Notes: a model not told the origin generated them from the letters alone. A stretch of DNA of 64,000 nucleotides from Frigoriglobus tundricola (GCF_013128195.2 NZ_CP053452.2:5704001-5768000); one strand, 5' to 3'; positions 8,786 through 17,682 are shown, counted from the stretch's first letter. A program made the numbers and translations.

Positions 8786-8907
8786 CCGGTCTTCATCGTA
8801 GTCATCACGCTCCGCGTGATGGCCGCTGCGATCGGACGTGTGTCGCTCACTTGCGAACCGCGTGCCCGGGACATGACGCGGAGCGTGATGACTACGATGA
8901 AGACCGG
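8786..8907. repeat. Dispersed palindromic element, family A copy 1
   Basis: Perfect 32-bp inverted arms (8786-8817 and 8876-8907) contain GTAGTCATCACGCTCCGCGT and its complement. They flank a 58-bp spacer with ATCGGACGTGTGTCGCTCAC. A second copy lies at 17796-17901 and a degenerate one at 63429-63522, with related spacers. The element sits between the convergent aldo/keto reductase and MFS genes, so it could end transcription from both sides. Confidence 0.9.
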
Positions 8908-8965
8908 ACGTCTCGCCGCGGTCTGTAAAAAAGCGGATTCGTTCGTCGTGATCGGCTCCAACGGT

Positions 8966-10303
8966 TCACGACGAACGATCCTTCAGGATCGCGGTCCGCA
9001 CGTCGTCACGCTGCACACGAACGGCGTCCCGGCGGCGCAAGCCGACCAGCAGCACCGCGAGCGCAACGGCCACCAGCCCCACGCCCGCCCCCATTCCCAA
9101 CAGCACCGGCCCCACGCCGAACGTCGTGACGGCCTGTCCCGCGAGCAGGTGGCCGAGCGGGGTACTCGCGCTGAGCGTCATCGCCCACCAGGCCATGACG
9201 CGCCCGCGCTTCTCGTCGGGGACCGCGATCTGCAACACCGATTGGCCCGTCGAGAGATAAAGGATCAGCCCGAACCCGACCGCGGCGCAGCACGCGCCCG
9301 CGGCCCACGCCCGATCGGCCAGTCCCAGCCCGGCTAGCCCGGCGGCGCACACGCCGACGCCCAGGAGCAGGAACGCCCCGCGCCGCGCCACGCTGCCGAA
9401 CGTGGCCGTCGCGAGTGCCGCGCCGAGCGCCCCCGCGCCCATCGCACTGAGGAGCAGGCTGTACGCGTCCTCGCGCAGGCCGAGGCGCAACCGTGTGTAC
9501 GCGGGCAGCACCGTGACGACCGGCCACGCGAACACGCACACCACGAACGTGAGCGCGACCAGGCCGCCGTGCTGCGGCCGGTCGCGGAGGTAGCGGAGCC
9601 CGTCCCACATCGAGCCCGCGGTCCGCGCGTTCGCCCGCGGTTCGGGGATGCCGCGCAGCGCGCGGAGGACGGCCAGGAAGCTCAGCGCGTTGAGCGCGAA
9701 GCACGCCGTCGCGCCGGTCGTGACCGCGTGCGTGCCGGCGGGCAGGACCGGAGCGACGGCGTTCGCGAGGAGGAACAGCACGCCGGCCAGGGCCGGCCCG
9801 ACGGCGCGGGCGGAGTTGAACACGAGCGAGTTCAGCCCGACGGCGTTGATGAGGTCCTCTTTGGGCACGAGGTCCGGCACGAACGCGAGCCGCGCCGGCA
9901 GGTCCACCGCCTGCACCACGCCGTTGACCGCCATGAGCACGAGGACCAGCCACGGCACCGCGAGCCCGCTCGCGACCACGACCGTGAGGACGATGGCGTT
10001 CAGCAGGAAGCAGGACTGTGTGGTGGAGACGAGCCGGCGCTTCGGGTAGCGGTCGGCGAGCGCCCCGCCCCACGCGCCGAAGAGCAGCGTCGGGCCGACC
10101 TGGGCGACGAGCAGCCACGACGGCCACCGCGGGTCGCCGGTGCGGTCGTACATGAGCCACATGAGCGCGGCCGACTGCATCCACGTGCCGACGAACGACA
10201 CCACCTGCCCGGCGAAGTACCGGCGGTAGTACCGGTGCCGCAGCGAGCGAAACGTCGTGTCACGGAGCGCCGCGAAGAGGCCGCGTCGGTCGTCGGTGTT
10301 CAT
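8966..10303 (-). CDS. MFS transporter (DHA3/EntS-like exporter)
   Basis: A 445-residue polytopic membrane protein of the major facilitator superfamily. The start MNTDDRRGLFAALRDTTFRSLRHRYYRRYFAGQ is typical of the EntS/'transmembrane secretion effector' branch of proton-driven exporters, with its basic amphipathic N-terminus before helix 1. The family signature between helices 2 and 3 is GALADRYPKRRL. Twelve hydrophobic helices can be traced, including LLLVAQVGPTLLFGAWGG-like and LLVGLR-terminated segments. The likely role is export of a small hydrophobic compound or siderophore, with substrate unknown. It is transcribed away from the osmoprotectant-type ABC gene, with 193 bases between the two starts. 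Its 3' end faces a large palindromic repeat. Confidence 0.88.
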   Translation of the reverse strand: MNTDDRRGLFAALRDTTFRSLRHRYYRRYFAGQVVSFVGTWMQSAALMWLMYDRTGDPRWPSWLLVAQVGPTLLFGAWGGALADRYPKRRLVSTTQSCFLLNAIVLTVVVASGLAVPWLVLVLMAVNGVVQAVDLPARLAFVPDLVPKEDLINAVGLNSLVFNSARAVGPALAGVLFLLANAVAPVLPAGTHAVTTGATACFALNALSFLAVLRALRGIPEPRANARTAGSMWDGLRYLRDRPQHGGLVALTFVVCVFAWPVVTVLPAYTRLRLGLREDAYSLLLSAMGAGALGAALATATFGSVARRGAFLLLGVGVCAAGLAGLGLADRAWAAGACCAAVGFGLILYLSTGQSVLQIAVPDEKRGRVMAWWAMTLSASTPLGHLLAGQAVTTFGVGPVLLGMGAGVGLVAVALAVLLVGLRRRDAVRVQRDDVRTAILKDRSS

Positions 10304-10496
10304 TACTTCTCAGTGCGTCATGCGTCACCCGGTGCCCCGCGGCGCGGGCCAGAGGAGTTATAGGACGCAGGCCGCCGGAGAGCGGACGCCGTGCGGAACA
10401 CGGCGCCGGGGTCGGGGGTATTCCGTATTCGAGTTGGGAGGTGGCACGATACTCGCACGGATCGGTCCGCAATCACTCGCGTATCACCAGTTCCAA

Positions 10497-12038
10497 ATGA
10501 AAACAGCCGCACACTGCACGACGACGACCACAACGCCCGATGCGTACCGGGTCGTCCCGGCCCTCTTGAGCGTGTCTCTGGTTTTCGCCGTCTTTCTGGT
10601 CCCCGGCTGCGCCGGGCCGAAGCAAAAGCCCGTGGCGATCGGGGCGAAGAAGTTCACCGAATCGCTGATCCTGGCGGAGATGGGCGCGCAGCTCGTCCGC
10701 GCGGGCGGGACCGCCGCCCGGCGCGACGACCTCGGCGGCACGCCCGCCCTCTGGCTCGCCCTCACCCAGGGCGACATCGACGCCTACGTCGAGTACACCG
10801 GCACCATTACGCGGGAGATCCTCAAAGCCGACCCGCCGGACCTCGACGCGGCGCTGGCGCCGCACGGCGTCCGCGCGAGCAAGTCGCTCGGGTTCCGCAA
10901 CAACTACGCGCTCGCCATGCGGAAGGACGTCGCCGCCGCGAAGGGCATTGCGACGATCTCCGACCTCCGCGCGCACCCGGCGCTGCGGCTCCGGTTCATC
11001 CCCGAGTTCCTCGACCGCGCGGACGGCTGGCCCGGCCTCAAACGGCACTACGACCTGCCGCAGACCGACGTGAAGGGGATGGTCCACACGCTCGCGTACC
11101 GCGGGCTCGTGGAAAAGGCGCTCGACGTCACGGAGGTGTACACCACCGACGGCGAGATCGCCCAGTACGACCTGCTCGTGCTGGCCGACGACCGCAACTT
11201 CTTCCCCGCCTACGAGGCCGTGTGGCTCTACCGCGCCGACCTGGACGCCCGCCACCCAAAGGCGGCGGAACAGCTCCGGCGGCTGGAGGGGCGCATCTCC
11301 GAAGCCGAAATGCAGCAGATGAACTCCGAGGTTCAGGTGCAGAAAACGGACGAAGGGCGGGTCGCCGGCGCGTTCCTGAGTCGCGCGCTGGGCATCGCCG
11401 ACGAACGGGCCGACGGAACGCTCGCCGGGCGCGTGCTGGAGACGACCTACGAGCACCTGCTCCTCGTGGTCCCGTCGCTCTTGGCGGCGGTGCTGGTCGC
11501 CGTGCCGCTCGGGGTGATCGCCGCCCGGCGGCCGGGGCTCGGGCAGGGCGTTCTCGCCGCCACCGGCATACTCCAAACGATCCCGTCGCTGGCCGTGCTC
11601 CTGTTCATGATCCCGGTGATGAAATGGCTGATCGACGAGGGCACGGGCGCGCCCCCCGCGATCGCGGCGCTGTTCCTCTACAGCCTGTTGCCGATCGTGC
11701 GGAACACGTACGCGGGCCTGACCGGCATTCCGGCGTCGCTGCGCGAATCGGCCCAGGCGCTCGGCCTCCCGGCGTGGGCGGTGCTGTGGCGGGTGGAACT
11801 GCCGCTCGCGGCGCCGACGATCCTCGCGGGGGTGCGCACGGCGGCGGTCATCAACGTCGGCACCGCGACGCTCGGCGGGTTCATCGGGGCCGGCGGGTAC
11901 GGCCGCCCGATCCTGCGCGGGCTCGACAAGTACGACGTCCCGCTCATGCTCGAAGGCGCGATCCCGGCCGCGGTCCTGGCGCTGGTGATCGAGACGCTGT
12001 TCGGGCTGGTGGAACGACTCGTCGCCCGCCGGGGGTGA
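10497..12038 (+). CDS. Glycine betaine/choline-type ABC transporter, substrate-binding and permease fusion
   Basis: A 513-residue fusion. The N-terminus has a lipoprotein signal ending in a lipobox (FLVPGC). It is followed by a substrate-binding domain of the OpuAC/OsmoF type (about residues 40-300): AIGAKKFTESLILAEMGAQL opens it and DAYVEYTGTI is characteristic. The second half (about 310-513) is a ProW-like permease with the EAA-type cytoplasmic loop (ASLRESAQALGLPAWAVLWRVELP). The family imports osmoprotectants such as glycine betaine or choline, or related cations. The ATG at 10497 was preferred to the in-frame codon at 10257 because it starts the lipoprotein signal. No ATP-binding subunit is encoded nearby, so the ATPase must come from elsewhere. 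Having the binding domain before the permease is the reverse of the commoner fusion order. Confidence 0.85.
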   Translation: MKTAAHCTTTTTTPDAYRVVPALLSVSLVFAVFLVPGCAGPKQKPVAIGAKKFTESLILAEMGAQLVRAGGTAARRDDLGGTPALWLALTQGDIDAYVEYTGTITREILKADPPDLDAALAPHGVRASKSLGFRNNYALAMRKDVAAAKGIATISDLRAHPALRLRFIPEFLDRADGWPGLKRHYDLPQTDVKGMVHTLAYRGLVEKALDVTEVYTTDGEIAQYDLLVLADDRNFFPAYEAVWLYRADLDARHPKAAEQLRRLEGRISEAEMQQMNSEVQVQKTDEGRVAGAFLSRALGIADERADGTLAGRVLETTYEHLLLVVPSLLAAVLVAVPLGVIAARRPGLGQGVLAATGILQTIPSLAVLLFMIPVMKWLIDEGTGAPPAIAALFLYSLLPIVRNTYAGLTGIPASLRESAQALGLPAWAVLWRVELPLAAPTILAGVRTAAVINVGTATLGGFIGAGGYGRPILRGLDKYDVPLMLEGAIPAAVLALVIETLFGLVERLVARRG

Positions 12039-12252
12039 ACGCGGCGGTCCGGCTCAACCGGACGGCGAATCTGATACCCGTGAACCTGCGGGGGTGGCAT
12101 ATACTGTCCGCGTTCCTCTCATAATCGCAGGTGTAACGAAAAAACCGTTGCTCGTGCGGAGCGGATGCGATTCAATCACCTCTATCATTTCGCCGGTGAC
12201 TCACGGACGTTCCAACCGGGCACTGAACCGTGGCTCCATACGTGGGGGTCCG

Positions 12253-13341
12253 ATGCGTCGGTCCGTACTGGCCCTGGCGGGTAGCGTGATGGTCGCCGGT
12301 CTTGCTCTCGCGATCACCACGCCGACCGCCCGCCCCCGGGCTGCTAAGGCCCAATCAGCACCCGTCGTATTCGAAGCGGCGGCCTCGTCCACACTGCCCA
12401 CGCCGGATGAAAGGACCGCTTTCGATCCGTCACTTTCGGGGGCCGTCGATCTCCCGCCCTCGGATGAACGGAGTTCGCGCCCGGTCAACGCCGCCGCTCA
12501 CGCCGTCACCTCGTCAGCGACCCGCACGCCGTCCACTCGGGCCGCCCCGGCCGGCAAAACGAAAGCGGGCGGTTCGGTAACGGACTTCCTGGCCGGTTCG
12601 CTGTTCCGCCAGCTCGATACCAACGGCGACGGCGTGCTCACGGGCGCGGAACTTCCGACCGCCTACCGTGCGGCGGCCGGCGCCCGCGGGGGCATCGACC
12701 GCCAAACGTTCGCGGCGCTCTTCCAGGCGACCGTGCAGACGTTGCGCGCCGCTCAGACCGCCGCACCCACAAGCGCCGGCTCCGCACGATCGGGTGAGGT
12801 GCCACAGTGGTTCGCCGCGCTCGATCCCGAAGGCACCGGACAGGTGTCGGTGCACAGTTGGCGGACCGCGGGCCGAGGGGCTGCCGAGTTCCAGCAGATG
12901 GACGCCAACAGTGACGGACTGCTGACGCGGAGCGAGGTGCTCACGTTCACGGCCCAGTCGAGTGCAAACGGTCAGTCGTCCGGGGGAGCGGGTGCCGGGG
13001 CCGGCACGCGGTCCGGTTCGACGAGCGCAACACAAGCCGGTTCCGATCCGGCCCCCACGGGCGGAACGAAACCGGCCTCGCGTGCGGATGCGCTGCTCGC
13101 GCACTATGGAGCGATCGCCGCGCGGTCGTTGGCGCCAAAATCGAGATCCGGGGCGAAACCCGCCGCACCGGCCGGAGGTGGAAGCGGGAGCGGTGCCGCG
13201 GCCGTGGCGCCGGCGGCGACGACGGGCGCGCTCCGGCCGCCGCTCCGACGCCGCCCCCGCCGGCCCAGTCGTCGGACCCGGCCGCCGGCACCGAACTGGC
13301 CACGCTGCCGCTTCCGCTCGTCGATAACGACTACTGGGTGA
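12253..13341 (+). CDS. EF-hand protein, N-terminal part of a frameshifted EF-hand/SGNH gene
   Basis: The visible frame encodes 362 residues. Residues 1-34 form a signal peptide (MRRSVLALAGSVMVAGLALA). Two canonical EF-hand loops bind Ca2+: LDTNGDGVLTGAEL near residue 121 and MDANSDGLLTRSEV near residue 216. A degenerate one, LDPEGTGQVSV, lies between them. A Gly/Ser/Ala-rich linker follows. The last 40 residues (RPPLRRRPRRPSRRTRPP) look out of frame, because the overlapping -1 frame gives the natural continuation into the SGNH hydrolase: a Pro-rich linker then LPLPLVDNDYWVMRNDEN. The two pieces are therefore probably one secreted Ca2+-binding esterase-like protein split by a one-base change near 13222-13240. 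The frame remains open upstream to 12094, but the ATG at 12253 starts the signal peptide. Confidence 0.75.
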   Translation: MRRSVLALAGSVMVAGLALAITTPTARPRAAKAQSAPVVFEAAASSTLPTPDERTAFDPSLSGAVDLPPSDERSSRPVNAAAHAVTSSATRTPSTRAAPAGKTKAGGSVTDFLAGSLFRQLDTNGDGVLTGAELPTAYRAAAGARGGIDRQTFAALFQATVQTLRAAQTAAPTSAGSARSGEVPQWFAALDPEGTGQVSVHSWRTAGRGAAEFQQMDANSDGLLTRSEVLTFTAQSSANGQSSGGAGAGAGTRSGSTSATQAGSDPAPTGGTKPASRADALLAHYGAIAARSLAPKSRSGAKPAAPAGGGSGSGAAAVAPAATTGALRPPLRRRPRRPSRRTRPPAPNWPRCRFRSSITTTG

Positions 13342-13943
13342 TGCGCAACGACGAGAACCTGGGGCAACTGTACGCCGGCGAGCGGCCGAGCGTCCTCTTC
13401 CTCGGCGACTCGATCACGGACTTCCTCCAGAACGACGCCGGTGGCCCGGTGTGGGACGAGTATTACGCGCCGCTCGGCGCGATGGACTTCGGCGTCGCCG
13501 CCGTCCGCACGGCGCACGTCCTCTGGCAGGTGGAATCGGGGCAGGTGGCCGTGGCCGCGCCGAAGGTCGTGGTGCTGCTGATCGGCTCGAACAACCTGGG
13601 GTTGGGTCAGGACCCGACGGAAGTGGCCGCGGGCATCGCCAAGATCGTGTACGAGCTGGGCGTCCAGGTGCCGGACACGCGCGTCCTGCTGCTGGGCCTG
13701 CTGCCGCGCGGCTTCAGCGCGACCGACCCGTTCCGCGCTCAGATCGCGGAAGTGAACAGCATGATCTCCTATTTGGACGACGGGTACCGGGTGAATTACA
13801 TGGACATCGGTTGGCTCTTCCCCTCGCCAGACGGTTCGATCAGTCCGGATGTGATGTCGGACGGCGCCCACCCGACCTTGTGGGGCTACCAACTCTACAC
13901 GTCCCTCGTTCTGCCGGCACTCAAGGACTTGCTCGACCCGTAA
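13338..13943 (+). CDS. SGNH/GDSL hydrolase domain (C-terminal part of the split EF-hand/SGNH gene)
   Basis: A 201-residue GDSL/SGNH hydrolase domain like platelet-activating-factor acetylhydrolase. Block I is VLFLGDSITD with the catalytic Ser at residue 25, block III is LIGSNNLG, and block V is SDGAHPTLWGY with Asp175 and His178. These enzymes hydrolyse esters, often acetyl groups on carbohydrates. The usual family N-terminus, a tryptophan and charged residues just before the GDS strand, lies upstream of the GTG at 13338, in frame but before any start codon. This domain is therefore best read as the second half of the EF-hand gene after a frameshift. If the shift is real, translation could restart at the GTG-ATG pair here, giving an unsecreted domain. 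Confidence 0.8.
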   Translation: MMRNDENLGQLYAGERPSVLFLGDSITDFLQNDAGGPVWDEYYAPLGAMDFGVAAVRTAHVLWQVESGQVAVAAPKVVVLLIGSNNLGLGQDPTEVAAGIAKIVYELGVQVPDTRVLLLGLLPRGFSATDPFRAQIAEVNSMISYLDDGYRVNYMDIGWLFPSPDGSISPDVMSDGAHPTLWGYQLYTSLVLPALKDLLDP

Positions 13944-14160
13944 CGGACCCCCTGGATCAGAAAGCGAGCCCGCACTTCCACTTCGGTCTAGACCGAGTGC
14001 CCGACTGCCGATTCGGCGGTCGAAGTCAATTCCTGTGCCGCGCCCGGTTCCGGGCACGTGGATTGCACATATTACAAGGGCCGTTCACGCCCCCGGCATT
14101 TCGGGCGCCTCGTCACCAGCCCACAGCCGGGACGTCCACTGTTCATTTCGGAGAGCAGTC

Positions 14161-14910
14161 ATGTCGATGCGATTCGTCAAATATCTCGCCCCGGCCGTTC
14201 TGGTACTCGCGGCCGGCCCTGTATCCGCTCAGCACGGCGGCGGTCACGGCGGCGGGGGACATGCGGGCGGGGGACACGCGGGCGGCGGGTATCACGGCGG
14301 TGGGGCCTACGGCGGCGGCGGCGCCTATCATGCCGGCTATGGCGGATACCGCGGCGGGTACTCGGGTGGTTCCCGCGGCTATCGCGGGTACGGATATGGT
14401 GGCTACGGCGGATACGGCTACGGTCTCGGCTACGGCGGCTACGGTTATGGTCTCGGCTACGGCGGCCTGGGGTACGGCGGGTACGGATACGGTCTGGGGT
14501 ACGGCGGCGGGTACTACTCTCCCTCCTACAGCGGCTATTCGTACTCCTCTCCCTACACGTACTCGTACCCCCTGAATTACTCCTACGACACCACCACGTA
14601 CCCGTACTCCGGCTCTGTCGTGAGCGACGGGAGCGTCGTCCAGAGCACGAGCGGTTACACTCCGTCGGCATCGGCGGTCGCCGCACCGGCGACGCTCACC
14701 GTAACCGTTCCCAGTGATGCCCAGGTGTGGTTCGACGGGAAGGAAGTCTCGGGCAGCGGAACCAGCCGGGTGTTTACCTCGCCGGCGCTCCAACCGGGCC
14801 AATCGTCGGTCCTCTCGATCAAAGCCCGTTGGAACGGGAACGACCGCACCATGCAAATTCCGGTCACGGCCGGCGACAAGATGAGCGTCGATCTCCGTGA
14901 CTCTCAGTAA
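14161..14910 (+). CDS. Secreted Gly/Tyr-rich protein with C-terminal TIGR03000-type domain
   Basis: A 249-residue exported protein. Residues 1-25 form a signal peptide ending AGPVSAQ. Residues 26-125 are low complexity, starting with HGGGHGGGGHAGGG histidine/glycine repeats and continuing as tandem YGGYGYGLG repeats, then a Ser/Tyr region. The last 75 residues match the planctomycete TIGR03000 domain as I know it: LTVTVPSDAQVWFDGKEV, then RVFTSPALQPGQ and an ends-in-basic strand KARWNGN. This resembles a small beta-sandwich that decorates surface proteins. GGAG lies about 7 bases before the ATG. A perfect 20-bp hairpin terminator follows the stop. A cell-wall or appendage role is inferred; the His/Gly segment could bind metal. 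Confidence 0.85.
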   Translation: MSMRFVKYLAPAVLVLAAGPVSAQHGGGHGGGGHAGGGHAGGGYHGGGAYGGGGAYHAGYGGYRGGYSGGSRGYRGYGYGGYGGYGYGLGYGGYGYGLGYGGLGYGGYGYGLGYGGGYYSPSYSGYSYSSPYTYSYPLNYSYDTTTYPYSGSVVSDGSVVQSTSGYTPSASAVAAPATLTVTVPSDAQVWFDGKEVSGSGTSRVFTSPALQPGQSSVLSIKARWNGNDRTMQIPVTAGDKMSVDLRDSQ

Positions 14911-14928
14911 CCAAACTCGCCTCAGTGC

Positions 14929-14974
14929 GTAACGGTCATGCCCCGTGGTGAAACCCACGGGGCATGACCGTTAC
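14929..14974 (+). terminator. Long perfect hairpin after the Gly/Tyr-rich gene
   Basis: A perfect 20-bp stem starts 18 bases after the stop codon (arms 14929-14948 and 14955-14974, 6-nt loop TGAAAC). There is no T-run, but the length and position make it a strong terminator candidate. Confidence 0.75.
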
Positions 14975-15418
14975 GTAACTTGCTCCTGTCTCATTTCTCG
15001 TCACCTCGGCCGTTCCACCGGATTGAAGAGCCCGCCCTGGACGGCTTCGCTCTCAAATCATGACCCTCGTCTGACCGCGTTGGATTCCACCCGACCGACG
15101 GTATATCCCGGTAGCAACCGCGGCGGCGACCGGACCCCGGGTCGCGGCTGGGGCGTCGTCGCGCCCGCCGGTCAGAAGGCCCAGTTTCTTGAGCCTTCCT
15201 CACGGGCAGCACAAGCGAAGTCGCCGGTACGGGATTTCGATGCCGGCTCACGGCGCGCCACAACTCGCGCGCTGTGGGGCGCTCGTGGCCGCGCGTGAAC
15301 CCGCGGTGCGAACAGCAGTTCCCGGTCACCGCCGATACGCCACAAGGGTCGTGCGTCGAACTCTCAAGGTGCCTACAATCTATCATCCGCTCACTAAACA
15401 AACTCTCCGAGATTTGTC
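14975..15418. other. Gene-free stretch before the OFA-type transporter
   Basis: About 440 bases without a supportable gene. The last 70 bases (ending CTCACTAAACAAACTCTCCG) are noticeably richer in A and T than the surroundings and probably hold the promoter and leader of the transporter gene. No clear -35/-10 pair was found. Confidence 0.5.
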
Positions 15419-16936
15419 ATGACGGCTGTCCTTGAGCCCCCCTCTCGTCCCCCCGGCTTCCTGGACCGCGCACGGACCGTCGCCCCGCCCGGGTTCAACC
15501 GGTGGCTCGTCCCGCCCGCCGCGCTCGCCATTCACCTGTGCATCGGCGAGGTGTACGCCTTCAGCGTGTTCAAGCTGCCGCTCACGCAGCTCGTCGGCAT
15601 CGACCACGCCGCGCCCGGCGACTGGACGCAGCCGTCCGTGGCCTGGGTGTTCAGCATCGCCATCGTGTTCCTCGGCTTGTCGGCCGCGCTGTTCGGCTCC
15701 TGGCTCGAACGCGCCGGGCCGCGCAAGGCCATGTTCGCTTCGGCCGCGTGCTTCGGGGGCGGGTTCCTCGTGTCGGCCGCGGGCGTGTGGCTGCACCAGA
15801 TCGGGTTGCTGTACCTCGGGTACGGCGTGCTCGGCGGCATCGGCCTGGGCCTGGGTTACATCTCGCCCGTTTCCACGCTCATCAAGTGGTTCCCCGACCG
15901 ACCGGGCATGGCGACCGGGCTGGCGATCATGGGGTTCGGCGGCGGGGCGATGGTCGCCTCGCCGCTGTCGAACTTCCTCATGCACACCTACCGGTCGCCG
16001 AGTTCGACCGGCGTGGCGGAGTCGTTCGCCACGCTCGGCGCGCTCTACTTCGCGTTCATGATGTTCGGCGCGCTGACGGTTCGGGTGCCCGCCGCCGGGT
16101 GGACGCCGCCGGGCGCGGTGCGGAAGTCGGCGCCCCGCACCGCGAGTGTGACCCCGGCCGATGCGATCCGCACGCCACAGTTCTGGCTCCTGTGGGCCGT
16201 GTTGCTCCTGAACGTGACCGCGGGCATCGGCGTGCTGGAGCAAGCGTCGCCGATGATCCAGGAGATGTTCCCGGGCCGGGTGTCGGCCGGGGCCGCGGCC
16301 GGGTTCGTGGGGCTGTTGAGCCTGTTCAACATGGCCGGGCGGTTCCTGTGGTCGTCCACTTCGGACGCGATCGGGCGGAAGCCGACGTACGCGATCTTCT
16401 TCGCGCTCGGCGCGGTCCTGTACGCGCTCACGCCGACGACGGGGCACCTCGGCAACGTGGTCCTCTTCATCGCGTGCTACGCGGTCATCCTCAGCATGTA
16501 CGGCGGCGGGTTCGCGACCATCCCGGCGTACCTGCGCGACCAGTTCGGCACGGGACAGGTCGGGGCGATCCACGGCCGGCTCCTGACTGCATGGTCGCTC
16601 GCCGGCGTGGCGGGGCCGCTGCTGGTGAACTACATCCGCGAGGCCCAGATCGCGGACGGTGTGCCGAAGGCCGAGGCGTACACGGTCGTCATGTACCTGA
16701 TGGCCGGGCTGCTCATCGTCGGCTTCGTGTGCAACATCCTGGTCCGGCGCGCCGTGCGCGTGCCACAGACCGCGAGCGAGGTCGCGGCCGCCGACGCCGC
16801 GGCCGCGGAAGCCGACGCGCACGCGCCAGTCGTGGCCGAGTGGCCGACCGTCGGGTTCCGGTGGGCGTGTGTTGCCGTCCCGCTCGCGTGGGGCGTGTCG
16901 ATGACGGTCGTCAGCTCGCTGCCGCTGTTCCGGTGA
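15419..16936 (+). CDS. OFA-family MFS transporter (oxalate/formate antiporter-like)
   Basis: A 505-residue 12-helix MFS carrier of the oxalate/formate antiporter (OFA) family. Family marks are WLVPPAALAIHLCIGEVYAFSVF in helix 1, the loop GSWLERAGPRKAMF between helices 2 and 3, GLGLGYISPVSTLIKWFPDRPGMATG in the helix 4-5 region, and GRFLWSSTSDAIGRKPTY in the second half. Members exchange small organic anions such as oxalate, formate, lactate or pyruvate; which one is carried here is not readable. The C-terminal 60 residues add an Ala-rich linker and a final hydrophobic helix ending SSLPLFR. That is longer than minimal members and could make a 13th or 14th segment. The gene stands alone. Confidence 0.9.
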   Translation: MTAVLEPPSRPPGFLDRARTVAPPGFNRWLVPPAALAIHLCIGEVYAFSVFKLPLTQLVGIDHAAPGDWTQPSVAWVFSIAIVFLGLSAALFGSWLERAGPRKAMFASAACFGGGFLVSAAGVWLHQIGLLYLGYGVLGGIGLGLGYISPVSTLIKWFPDRPGMATGLAIMGFGGGAMVASPLSNFLMHTYRSPSSTGVAESFATLGALYFAFMMFGALTVRVPAAGWTPPGAVRKSAPRTASVTPADAIRTPQFWLLWAVLLLNVTAGIGVLEQASPMIQEMFPGRVSAGAAAGFVGLLSLFNMAGRFLWSSTSDAIGRKPTYAIFFALGAVLYALTPTTGHLGNVVLFIACYAVILSMYGGGFATIPAYLRDQFGTGQVGAIHGRLLTAWSLAGVAGPLLVNYIREAQIADGVPKAEAYTVVMYLMAGLLIVGFVCNILVRRAVRVPQTASEVAAADAAAAEADAHAPVVAEWPTVGFRWACVAVPLAWGVSMTVVSSLPLFR

Positions 16937-16980
16937 CCGCGCCGTAGCGGCGGGGCCGCGGCGCGCGATATGGTGGGGGA

Positions 16981-17682
16981 ATGACGGAACAGGAATGGCT
17001 GACGAGTACGAACCTGCGGGAGATGTTCGGCCACGTGCCCGTGAAAAAAGACAGCCGTCGGCTCCGGTTGTTCGCGTGTGCCTGCTGTAGACGAGTGTGG
17101 AATCAGTTTATCGATCCGTTCACGGTTGGGGTCGTTTCGGTAGCGGAGGCGTTCGCCGACGGGCAGGTGAGTGAAGGGGCCTTTGCGCGTCTTCGAGATG
17201 CGGCATTTGCGGCGGTCTCGGAGACCGAACAGACGTCCGTTGGGTCTGGTTACCTCTACCACGTCGCTCGCTCTGCAGCTCACGCCTGTGCAAATGACAT
17301 TTGCGAGGGGCCGATGAGGGTGTGCCTCGACACGCGCCGGGCCGCGGCCGACCTCCCCGCCGAGGGCTACGAAGCGTATGGGGGTGAGCAGGAGCTGCCC
17401 GCAGAGTTCTTGGCCGAAGTCGCGGCGCAAGCCGATCTGCTCCGCGACATCTTCGGCAACCCGTTCCGCTCGGCCGAACTCCAAGTCGAATGGCTCACGT
17501 CCGACGTGCTGGCCCTGGCCCGCGGCATCTACGCGGACCGCGCCTTCGATCGGATGCCGATCCTCACGGACGCCCTTCAAGATGCCGGTTGCGACGACGC
17601 GGACCTCCTCGACCACTGCCGAGAACCGGGCGCGCACGTGCGCGGGTGCTGGGCGGTCGATCGGCTCCTGGGACGCACATAG
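16981..17682 (+). CDS. Gemmata-type paralogous hypothetical protein (ACCRR...FGNPFR family)
   Basis: A 233-residue cytoplasmic protein. I recognise the pattern from many Gemmataceae paralogues: MTEQEWL at the start, LRLFACACCRRVW, then LLRDIFGNPFR, ARGIYADRAFDRMPIL, LQDAGC, and HVRGCWAVDRLLG at the end. Several cysteines (ACACCRR) could form a metal site. No catalytic function is known to me for this family. Members are often next to a short 'repeat-companion' type protein, but none is seen here. Codon use is looser (more A/T) in its first third than in neighbours. It lies 44 bases after the OFA transporter and may share its transcript. Confidence 0.75.
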   Translation: MTEQEWLTSTNLREMFGHVPVKKDSRRLRLFACACCRRVWNQFIDPFTVGVVSVAEAFADGQVSEGAFARLRDAAFAAVSETEQTSVGSGYLYHVARSAAHACANDICEGPMRVCLDTRRAAADLPAEGYEAYGGEQELPAEFLAEVAAQADLLRDIFGNPFRSAELQVEWLTSDVLALARGIYADRAFDRMPILTDALQDAGCDDADLLDHCREPGAHVRGCWAVDRLLGRT

